Below are positions 10,801 to 16,415 of a stretch of DNA of 64,000 nucleotides, in pieces (position 1 is the stretch's first letter; each line of letters begins with the position of its first letter). The stretch is taken from NCBI RefSeq assembly GCF_018531495.1, contig NZ_JAHDTI010000001.1, positions 124,001 through 188,000 on the forward strand. The letters are read 5' to 3'. Origin of the DNA: Nonomuraea sediminis. GTDB lineage: Bacteria > Actinomycetota > Actinomycetes > Streptosporangiales > Streptosporangiaceae. The notes under the pieces are model-generated. The model ran no database searches. It had not been told where the DNA came from and saw nothing but the letters and a program-made list of their open reading frames with translations. Both the position numbers and the translations under genes were made by a program.

Positions 10801-10892
10801 ACGGCGTCGGCCGGAACAGCGTCCTGCATCAGCTGGACACCGACTTTGAAGGACTTCGGCATCTGGGTGTTGGCGGAGGTCGACGAGGACAT
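4884..10892 (-). CDS. Giant 2,002-residue beta-propeller / amphipathic / Ig-like repeat protein
   Basis: No signal peptide is seen. Residues 1-350 are beta-rich with propeller-like strands (DGKLTYLERTEGSDTGW, DGKLHIFGQDAAGSL). Residues about 370-715 carry about seven FG-GAP/VCBS-like repeats, each with a D-x-x-G-S/T-G-K-x-D-H-L-x-x-Y-R-P core. A Big-like segment lies near 785-870. Residues 1000-1290 are long amphipathic or hydrophobic helices. Residues 1320-1505 contain four or five membrane-like segments. Residues 1585-1670 resemble a putative-Ig (He_PIG) domain, and 1675-2002 form three Big_1-like repeats of about 105 residues. The ATG 10892 has AAGGAG at 6-nt spacing. An upstream ATG at 10955 lacks one. 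The gene is monocistronic with a strong terminator. Function is unknown: a surface, secreted or effector-like protein is possible, but the export route is not apparent. Confidence 0.7.
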   Translation of the reverse strand: MSSSTSANTQMPKSFKVGVQLMQDAVPADAVSVGTGAYNQEALFANPFKQAREEALVINKDGKLTYLERTEGSDTGWDQAEVSAATGTFSEVVVAVHPTGDVWAFAAPVGGGDVQSFVLVATGAGPNGTVECGWTVRQATATPWTVAPNVAPQALAVSYSPDAGPLVMGAALHNGLYISSLSASPKAFVSAYYPWVLSGSCSIAAQSGRLVGGGFVPVIQHDDVRRKSYVYYVMDGSVLRRLSTAEGAGVTNETVSSTVKQFCGTYNVPNLPQYAPQGDIGYVFLDAGDSSLVTGYGGRLPQHVATVSFESARAWQDADGKLHIFGQDAAGSLNVLHQADWLYGHQAVHPVWTQALPERPLGPGIDGWDCLNTADQLFAFDYEGSGKADHLVAYRPVDGQAKVWVMKRTADGFKEVLSSTLQNFPYPLGTGDLMCPFDYRHTGKLDHVAVYRPGTGKVTVLKANAAQARFDTAYSSNTGIGNADLKSTADRIVAVDYDSSGRLDNLAIYRPGGRTVWIVQKGAGDFFDTVYQSRTAGSGDGIGGYDMADSRDQLIAFDFDGSGKCDHLMAYRPGVGSLFLLQRKPNSRDYQALLTSANGIGGFRLADADDRLAPFNYGADKPDHLVGYRDNTVWILRKQPAVPNQPPAYASVYTSSTIGGFFGFSGRRVMSFDCTSSGRADHLIVYAPGPRTARGWVTIMKSAGDLFPPVYRSPSLAAPVVVGVHAGVAEYRVDPYPDYKPSQLIKVSGASPAEAYCLCTQDITTSQWAVDKVRRALAKASQDPPIIVSRYVADVTLFDAAGAPIPGRTVTITADSLAEVHVGTVSYQVGPGRPIAAVTNGAGRLSVSVDARSLSSPILTLTTDGLSAGFGIDFAAAVNGYLAGTGSLPSQKGTFDAEALRTAQAVGDDSHTEPLVPSNRWSRDLQPQTVVDHCSTVYSMAAGTPTAAAFSGSEQAQPVVGYVFQNWDPDRPQFQAFRSEVEIAAYHDHRIGHPAYGGFWDDFAQWATDVWEGIKTGAARVAEVVVDVKKSVIKIAIWIGDAIVSLGEIIINSIGQAARAVEAVFQMIADAATRVIDWLKSLFAFKDIWETKKALKSGLLTTLGYASTTVTHFSDISDDWFKEQEQKVRTAFAQAKAYFADSRIGDAQNKIPPAVDASGKAVEADKAQSDPQGNWLINQMHGQQIRHPGSFTVNNTTALSVMGDAWNDFLTKWELSGVGDALGRAVDDIKELLEGVFAPDQNDPGRTPVVLLLDAIENLVIALLEAVALVVRAFLTLAVSVYKTIEEALFARIENAGFLSNIYKWVQERAGVPKEKIEDLTYGDLFLLIGAFMGTVFYKLLNGVDKVPFPGGVFPVIPPPPWHPDHAAFVVQDPPKNSDGLMAAQMMGNFLSGILCTLGGVMTDLPWAPTGEPLPESKVNAFGNAFSTVLGYVAMGYPGIYGATTFKDFSEITAAPWLVWCVFSAPCVATVLTGGGSFKNMEHFSVGPLATTGFGLVLLILYVMGNVHSDAPPVTWAASVLTPVPLMAQSVRWLSRKYPATGPLLNNGVTAVDALTNLASFWATAIGAGDANANKPYIPTLPTQPVPQVGMDYNVKIPVEKGNKQGDKWISGWQVIDGKLPEGLKLDEDTGYIQGNPTAVGTGTTTVTVQCHDAYGPPLYSAPQKVSVPAAQASPVQAVAKYSGDNQTAPTGTRYLTALAVQVTDAAGQALPQAVVVFTAPSTEPSAKFADGTTTCRAVSDSRGLAVATDLIAGSTAGSFRVEAQVPGVSTAAVAFNLACTQTDVAGITPAAASTPQTANIGTTFAHGLTVTVKNAAGAVVPNAWVIFTAPDSGASGTFADGTTSWAGSTGADGTVTAAAFTANGTVGDYTVTATVTGVPGLSPAIFQLGNRKLQAKALTPNGGSAPQNVVVNTRLAENLSVTVTDEQGGPYPNASVTFRAPGTGATGTFPGGKATYQAVTNADGIAVAGEFTANGTKGQYSVVASLFENSSLSTSFTIVNI

Positions 10893-11261
10893 GGCGGACT
10901 CCTTCACAGCTGTGAGACGGCAGGCGGGCTTGGACGATGGCCTGCCGAGTTTCATCTGCCCAGCGCGAGATGCCGGTTACCGTATATTTTGGCATAGTTA
11001 CTGTGCGCTATGAAGGGTCGGGCTTGGTCGTGGATCGCGTGACATGAGGCGACGTCGTTCCTCACTCGGTCGTCCCCCAGCCACGCCGGGCGCGAGCGTA
11101 CGCGGAGATCGATCTTGCTGTTCTTTGACCAGCTGCGGCGAAGCCGATCTGGTACGGCGGGCCCTGCGGCTCAGCGCGTCCGTGAATCCACCCGCAACCT
11201 GGCTCGTTCATCAGCAGGCGGGAGCAGTGGCCGGTAGAGGCGGGCTCGCGCCATCTGCACA
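10893..11261. other. Divergent promoter region of the giant gene and the 4-helix membrane gene
   Basis: A 369-bp region without a supported gene. It holds a perfect 12-bp palindrome TCACAGCTGTGA at 10904-10915, touching the Shine-Dalgarno sequence of the giant gene, and an AT-rich patch near 10980-11005 that could carry its promoter. Confidence 0.45.
10904..10915. promoter_or_regulatory. 12-bp palindrome next to the giant gene's ribosome-binding site
   Basis: TCACAGCTGTGA is perfectly palindromic and abuts AAGGAG in front of the giant gene. It could be an operator or an RNA hairpin limiting initiation. Only the palindrome is seen; the role is inference. Confidence 0.35.
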
Positions 11262-11807
11262 ATGGTCGCCATGGATGAGAACATCACTGACGAGAACATC
11301 GCGGACGAGAACATAGCGAACGAAGCGTGGTGGAAGCGGAAGGCCGCCGCACATGCGGAATGGTGGCGGAAGCGGTCGGCAGCGCACGAGGAGGAGACCC
11401 TCCGGCAGAACAACGTGATGTACGGCGGCTTGATCGGTATCGGAGCCGTCTTGGTGCAGCCGTTCCTGACCTCGGGAGCGGCTTCCCTGGATCTGTCCGC
11501 CACGATCTGCGTGATCGCCTTCTCCTTGGCGATCCCGCTCTTGTCAGCTCTCATCATGTTGAACCGGCACGAAACCTATCGTCGGCGCATGACGAGTTCC
11601 GGTCTCGTGCTGATAGCGCAGCAGGTTTCGCTCGGGCTCGGGTTCGTCGGGGTGGTCGCCGCTTTCTGGCACATCATGCCGATCGCCGGGATCGCGATCC
11701 TGGTTGGCGCGATCTTGGGTCTCGCCGTTCATTCCGCGGGTTATGTGCAGGTGGAGGAAGAAGACGCCCAAGCCACGCCGGGTACGGAGCAACCGCCCCA
11801 ATGGTAA
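11262..11807 (+). CDS. Four-helix membrane protein with DEN(I) repeats
   Basis: A 181-residue protein of unknown function. The acidic N-terminus repeats DENI three times (MDENITDENIADENIANE), followed by a basic, Trp-rich stretch (WWKRKAAAHAEWWRKRSAAH). Four predicted membrane helices follow at about 54-70, 78-96, 118-136 and 138-160, with a short acidic tail. ATGs at 11262 and 11271 are both possible and neither has a strong ribosome-binding site. It is convergent with the secreted hydrolase at 11992-13581. The repeated N-terminus may be a protein-interaction tag, but nothing in the context tells its partner. Confidence 0.6.
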   Translation: MVAMDENITDENIADENIANEAWWKRKAAAHAEWWRKRSAAHEEETLRQNNVMYGGLIGIGAVLVQPFLTSGAASLDLSATICVIAFSLAIPLLSALIMLNRHETYRRRMTSSGLVLIAQQVSLGLGFVGVVAAFWHIMPIAGIAILVGAILGLAVHSAGYVQVEEEDAQATPGTEQPPQW

Positions 11808-11991
11808 ATCCACGGCCGGACAACCTACGGGACCAGAGCCCGACGCCACCGTCCCTGCGGACGCCGGCCATGGAGAACCGCGCGCTCGGCCGGACCAGCG
11901 CAGGCACGCTGGTGCGGTGCCGTTCGCGCGGCGGCGACCAACCCCCTGAACGCAACGCCCGCACAGCTGGGCGGGTTCGGACGAACGCCGA

Positions 11992-13581
11992 TCAGGAAGC
12001 CGGGAGCTTCGTACCGTCGCAGCCGTGGTCGATTCGGCCGGTGTTGAAGTAGCGCACCACGTCGACAGCGCACTCCGGGACGCGTGTGGCCGACCCGTGC
12101 ACGTCGTCGTCGACCGTGTAGACCTTGCCGCCGACGGCACGCCACGTCTGCAGCGTCCACTCGTACGCGGACATGAACTCGTGGCGGTGACCGGCCAGGA
12201 CCAGCGGCCCGCTACCGCGCTTCACCCGGGTCTCCTGCACGGGCAGCGGCCAGCCCGCGCACCCGGCGCCGAAACCGAACGCGGGGCCGGTCACCGGATA
12301 GCGCTCGAGCCGCTGCTGGTAGTCGGCCCACGCGGAGGAGAACCCTTGCCGGCTGCTGTCCTCGTTGCACATGACCGCCCGGTTCATCGTCATGTTGGCC
12401 CACTCGGGCGTGCCCGCCGCGGGCCGGCCCGGTTCGGCGCCGAAGATCTCCTTGACAGTGGGCGGCGCGGTGCCGCCGGTCGCGTTCAGCAGCTCGGCCA
12501 GCGCCTTGCCCGCCCGCGGCCAGTCGGGCGAGCTCCTGCGGGCCAGATCGGCGACGGCCATCCCGTCGACGGGCATCCTCAGGTCGGTGAACGTCCTGGG
12601 GTTCTCCTCGTAGTCGCGACGCAGCCGCAGAACCGCTTCGCGCACCTGCTCCGCGGTGGCGCCCAAGCCGTACGTCTTGTCGTTTCGCGCCAGCCACGCC
12701 GCCATCCGGCCGAAGTTACGCTCGGCGGCGGCAGCGTTGCCCGCCACGTGTTCGTCGAGGCGGGTCCAGGGCGGCGCCACGCTGTCCAGGAAGACGCGTC
12801 CCGTGTGGCCGGGGAAGGTGCTGCGGTACAGCACGCCCAGCCAGGTGCCCCAGGACACGCCGAGCAGGTTGAGCCTGAGCTCGCCCAGCGCGGCCCGGAC
12901 CAGGTCCAGGTCCTTGGCCACGTTGGCGGTGGTGAGCTGCCGGAGGAAGGCAGGATCGGAGCGCCCGCAGGAGCCGTTGTCGGCCACCTGGGCGTCATAC
13001 ATCCGATGAGCCGCCTCCTCGGTCAGGGTGCCCGGCTGCCCGCCCGGAGGGCGCGGCGGATTCTCGCAGTCGACCTTGGTGCTGTAGTTCACGCCTCGGG
13101 GATCGAAGCCGATGATGTCGTACCGGTCGTTGAGCCGCGCGCTCTCCTGGTTCCTGAGCATGACCCTGAGGACGGGGTCCAGGTATCCGTAGTTGCCCGG
13201 ACCGCCGGGGAGGACGGTGATGGCGCCGAGCCGGTGCTTCCTGTCGACGGCGCCGAGCCGGGTGATCGCGATGCTGATCTTCCGGCCGCCGGGGTGGCTG
13301 TGGTCGAGTGGGACGTTGACGGTTCCGCATTCCAAGCGCTTCATCTGGGCGCGGAACGCCGGTATCTGCTCCGCCGGCAGGCCCATTCCCCGGATCGCCT
13401 CGTCGGAGTAGGACGGACAGGGTTTCCAGTTCACGGCGGAAGCGGCAGCGTTCGCGGCGGACGGATCCGCCGCCGGCCCTGCCCAGGCGAGGCACGCCAT
13501 GGCCGCGGCGGCGGTCATTCGCAGGCGCGGGCCCCCCGCCCGCAGTGGGCTCCGGACGTCAGCCGCTTGTGCATGATTCAC
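11992..13581 (-). CDS. Secreted alpha/beta hydrolase, TAP-like (tripeptidyl aminopeptidase family)
   Basis: A 529-residue exported serine hydrolase of the TAP/SlpD-E family, which removes short peptides from protein N-termini outside the cell. The signal peptide spans about residues 1-46 (basic region, then MTAAAAMACLAWAG and an Ala-rich cleavage zone). GGPG (about 126-129) is the oxyanion-hole motif, GVSWG (Ser243) the nucleophile elbow, and the C-terminal DDDVHGS supplies the histidine. The segment that usually carries the acid (E/D-x-D-x-x-T-P) reads GHRHEFMSAYEW, so the catalytic Asp is atypical. The GTG at 13581 is chosen, with AGGA 8 nt upstream. Upstream codons would bury the signal peptide. 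Confidence 0.8.
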   Translation of the reverse strand: MNHAQAADVRSPLRAGGPRLRMTAAAAMACLAWAGPAADPSAANAAASAVNWKPCPSYSDEAIRGMGLPAEQIPAFRAQMKRLECGTVNVPLDHSHPGGRKISIAITRLGAVDRKHRLGAITVLPGGPGNYGYLDPVLRVMLRNQESARLNDRYDIIGFDPRGVNYSTKVDCENPPRPPGGQPGTLTEEAAHRMYDAQVADNGSCGRSDPAFLRQLTTANVAKDLDLVRAALGELRLNLLGVSWGTWLGVLYRSTFPGHTGRVFLDSVAPPWTRLDEHVAGNAAAAERNFGRMAAWLARNDKTYGLGATAEQVREAVLRLRRDYEENPRTFTDLRMPVDGMAVADLARRSSPDWPRAGKALAELLNATGGTAPPTVKEIFGAEPGRPAAGTPEWANMTMNRAVMCNEDSSRQGFSSAWADYQQRLERYPVTGPAFGFGAGCAGWPLPVQETRVKRGSGPLVLAGHRHEFMSAYEWTLQTWRAVGGKVYTVDDDVHGSATRVPECAVDVVRYFNTGRIDHGCDGTKLPAS

Positions 13582-13791
13582 AACAATGATCCTTTTCTGT
13601 GGAACGCACGGGCAAGGCCGGCGCGTCGAGATTCGAGGACCTTTGTAGAGCGGCAAGTGCTAGATCCTGATAAGCGCCCGGGATTGCACAGTGTCATCAG
13701 ACGAGCGTGATCAGTTACGCTCTGGCGACTGCCGATAACAGCCGCGAGTCCGCAGTCTGAGGGTCAGCGCCGCTTCGAGAAAGGTGTCGAG

Positions 13792-15336
13792 GTGCTCGAC
13801 GATCCCATGACAGGCCTGCCCACCGTGGCGGACGTGCTGGAGCTGCCCGTCCTCCGGCTCGGGCAGCCGGCCGTCATGGCCGCCGACGGACAGCTGTCGC
13901 GGCAGGTGCGCTGGGTGCACGTCAGCGAGCTTCCCGACATCGCGACGCTGCTGCAGGGCGGCGAACTGATCCTGACCACCGGCATCGTGCTGCCGCAGTC
14001 GGAGCAGGCGCTGCGCTCCTACGCGGACGGCCTGGCCGACGCGGGCGTCGCCGGGCTGGTGATCGAGCTGGGCAGGCGGTTCGCCGAGCTCCCGCCGGCG
14101 CTCGTGCGGGCGTGCGCGCGCCGGGACCTCCCGCTCGTCGCCCTGCGCAGCGAGGTGCGGTTCGTGAAGGTCACCGAGGCGGTGCACTCGCTGATCGTCG
14201 ACGCCCGCGTCACCGCGCTGCGCTCGGCGGAGGAGGCCGCGGACCTGTTCACCGCCCTCTGCGTGCGGGGCGCGGGGGCCGCGGACATCGTGCGGGCGGT
14301 GTCCCGGCTGACCGGGTGCCCCGTCGTGCTGGAGAACCTGGCCCGCCAGGTGCTGGCCTGCTCCCCGGCGGACGCGCCTGTCGAGGAGCTGCTCGCGGGC
14401 TGGGAGGCCCGCTCCCGGGCGGCGGAGGCCCACTGGGTGGTCACGCCGGTCGAGGCGCGCGGCCGGCCCTGGGGCCGCCTGGTGCTCGTCCCCGACGGGG
14501 AGACCGGCCCCGCCGTGGACGCCATCATGCGCCGGGCGGCCACCGCGCTCGAGCTGAGCAGGATGACCGACCCGGTCTCGCCGGAGCGGCAGGCGCACCG
14601 GTCGCTCCTGACCGACATCGTCGGCCGCCGCTACACGAGCGTCTCGGAGATGGAGGTGCGCGCCACCGCTCTGGGCGTGCCGGTGGCCCGCCGTACCTTG
14701 GTCGCTGTGGTCGTACGGCCTGCCGACGAGGACCCGAGCACGGTCGCGGACGCCGTGCGGGCCACCGGCATGAGAGCCCTGGTGGCACCGGTGAAGGAGG
14801 GGCTGTTGGGCGTGCTGCTCAGCCTGGACTCCCCCGGTGACCGTCACCGGGCCCTGACCCGGCTGTCCGAGCAGATCCTGGCACAGGTCCCGGACGCGGT
14901 GACCGCCGCCGGTCCCGGCGTGCGCGGCCTGGCCGAGGTGTCACGCACGTTCGCCGAGGCCGAGCACGTGGCGGACGCGGTAGGCGGCGAGAAGGGCGGC
15001 AAGCTGTACTACGAACTGGCCGACGTCCAGCTTCGCGGCCTGCTCCACGCGCTTCGCGACGACAGCCGCCTGCAGGACTACGTCGAGCGGACGCTCGGCG
15101 CGCTGCTCAGCTACGACGCGCGCCACGACGCCGGCCTGCTCGACGCGTTGCGCGCCTTCCTGTCGGACGGGAAGCGCAACAAGTCGGCCGCGGCGGACGC
15201 CGCGCATCTGTCCAGGCAGGTCTTCTACCAGCGGCTGGCAGCGATCGAACGGGTCCTGGGCGTGGACCTGTCCGACGCGCGGACCTGCACCTCCCTGCAC
15301 ACGGCGATCATGGCGCTCGACGTGCTACGAGGCTAG
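13792..15336 (+). CDS. PucR-family transcriptional regulator
   Basis: A 514-residue regulator. The N-terminal PucR domain (about 10-130) begins TVADVLELPVLRLGQPAVM and includes GGELILTTGIVLP. A GGDEF-like/CdaR middle region follows. The C-terminal PucR helix-turn-helix lies at about 450-510 (AAADAAHLSRQVFYQRLAAIERVLGVDL). PucR proteins typically control purine, amino-acid or other nitrogen catabolism. The GTG start at 13792 has AAAGG at 7-nt spacing. Its 3' end overlaps that of the convergent acuI-like gene by 12 nt. The likely targets are the adjacent acyl-CoA genes at 15325-18869; this is inference from position. Confidence 0.85.
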   Translation: MLDDPMTGLPTVADVLELPVLRLGQPAVMAADGQLSRQVRWVHVSELPDIATLLQGGELILTTGIVLPQSEQALRSYADGLADAGVAGLVIELGRRFAELPPALVRACARRDLPLVALRSEVRFVKVTEAVHSLIVDARVTALRSAEEAADLFTALCVRGAGAADIVRAVSRLTGCPVVLENLARQVLACSPADAPVEELLAGWEARSRAAEAHWVVTPVEARGRPWGRLVLVPDGETGPAVDAIMRRAATALELSRMTDPVSPERQAHRSLLTDIVGRRYTSVSEMEVRATALGVPVARRTLVAVVVRPADEDPSTVADAVRATGMRALVAPVKEGLLGVLLSLDSPGDRHRALTRLSEQILAQVPDAVTAAGPGVRGLAEVSRTFAEAEHVADAVGGEKGGKLYYELADVQLRGLLHALRDDSRLQDYVERTLGALLSYDARHDAGLLDALRAFLSDGKRNKSAAADAAHLSRQVFYQRLAAIERVLGVDLSDARTCTSLHTAIMALDVLRG

Positions 15337-16296
15337 GCGGACCAGGGTGCGTCCCTGGTTCCCGCCGGCCAGGACGCGGTCCAGCGCCGGGCCCAGCCCC
15401 TCGAGGCCGACCTCCTGGGTGGCGATTGTGTCGAGGCCCTTCGGGCGCAGGTCTTCCGACAGCCTGCGCCACAGGTCGCGCCGGAGCTCGATGGGGCAGC
15501 GGACGGAGTCCACCCCCAGCAGCGCGACGCCGCGCAGGATGAACGGGAACACCGTCGTGCCGAGCTTCGGGCCGCCGGTGTTGCCGCTGGCCGCGACGGC
15601 CGCGCCGTACCGGAGGGTGGCCAGCACGGCGGCGAGCGTCTCCCCGCCGACGCAGTCGACCGCGCCCGCCCAGCGCTCCTGCTCCAGCGGCCTGCCCGCG
15701 GCGCCGATCCGGTCGGCCACCTCGGCCGCCCCCAGCCCGCGCAGCCAGCCGGCCGCCGCGGACTTCCCGGTCGAGGCGACCACCTCGTAGCCGCGAGCGG
15801 CCAGGATCCCGACGGCCACGCTGCCCACGCCGCCGGTCGCGCCCGTCACCAGGACGGGCCCGTCCTGCGGCCGGAGCCCGCGTGCCTCCAGCTGGTGCAC
15901 GCTGAGCGCGGCGGTGAAGCCCGCCGTACCGAGGCTCATCGCCTCGCGGTCGGTGAGCCCGGACGGCAGCGGCACCACCCACTGCGCAGGCACTCGCGCG
16001 TAGGCGGAGTATCCGCCGTGGTGGGCGACTCCCAGGTCGTACCCGTGCACCAGGACCGGAGTGCCAGGCGCGTAGCCGCCTCCCTCCACGACGGTTCCGG
16101 CCAGGTCGATCCCGGGGACGAGCGGGCTGATCCGAGCCACCTTCCCGTCCGCCACGGTGGCCAGGCCATCCTTGTAGTTGACCCCCGACCAGGTGACGCG
16201 GATGGTCACGTCTCCCTCGCCGAGGTCGTCAAGGCCGAGGCGGCGTATCTCGCGAACGCCCTGTTCCACGACGTAGGCGTCGAATCTTTCAGGCAT
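15325..16296 (-). CDS. acuI: Acryloyl-CoA reductase-like zinc-independent MDR (AcuI/YhdH family)
   Basis: A 323-residue medium-chain dehydrogenase/reductase of the AcuI/YhdH type, which reduces acryloyl-CoA to propionyl-CoA with NADPH. The family start is recognisable (RFDAYVVEQG, then TWSGVNYKDGLA), as are PGIDLAGTVV and the nucleotide-binding loop VTGATGGVGSVAVGIL near residues 148-163. No structural zinc cysteines are present. It is divergent from the acyl-CoA ligase/ammonia-lyase pair, sharing a short intergenic region, and convergent with the PucR gene. This supports a joint role in handling acryloyl-CoA. Other enoyl-CoA or quinone substrates are possible for the family. Confidence 0.85.
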   Translation of the reverse strand: MPERFDAYVVEQGVREIRRLGLDDLGEGDVTIRVTWSGVNYKDGLATVADGKVARISPLVPGIDLAGTVVEGGGYAPGTPVLVHGYDLGVAHHGGYSAYARVPAQWVVPLPSGLTDREAMSLGTAGFTAALSVHQLEARGLRPQDGPVLVTGATGGVGSVAVGILAARGYEVVASTGKSAAAGWLRGLGAAEVADRIGAAGRPLEQERWAGAVDCVGGETLAAVLATLRYGAAVAASGNTGGPKLGTTVFPFILRGVALLGVDSVRCPIELRRDLWRRLSEDLRPKGLDTIATQEVGLEGLGPALDRVLAGGNQGRTLVRLAS

Positions 16297-16316
16297 GTAC
16301 GGCAGTCTTCCCCCCG

Positions 16317-16387
16317 TGTCCGCGGGTGGCCACGGACAAGGTGTACGGCTCTGGCCGCATCCCCGGACAGGTTGCCCCTGCCGTCCG
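16317..16387. promoter_or_regulatory. Candidate operator with repeated CGGACA half-sites
   Basis: Between the divergent acuI and acyl-CoA ligase genes, TGTCCG (16317-16322) faces CGGACA (16333-16338) as a 6-bp inverted repeat with a 10-nt spacer. A third CGGACA lies at 16364-16369 and a related CGTCCG at 16382-16387. This could be the PucR binding region. Only the repeats are observed. Confidence 0.35.
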
Positions 16388-16415
16388 CGGGCCCGGCGGG
16401 CGCACAGTCGACGAC

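Noticed and set aside
10555..10995. Small minus-strand ORF beginning MPKYTVTGIS upstream of and overlapping the giant gene
   Set aside because: The first 30 residues look plausible but the frame then runs into the giant gene as a typical shadow; no ribosome-binding site. A short uORF is not excluded.
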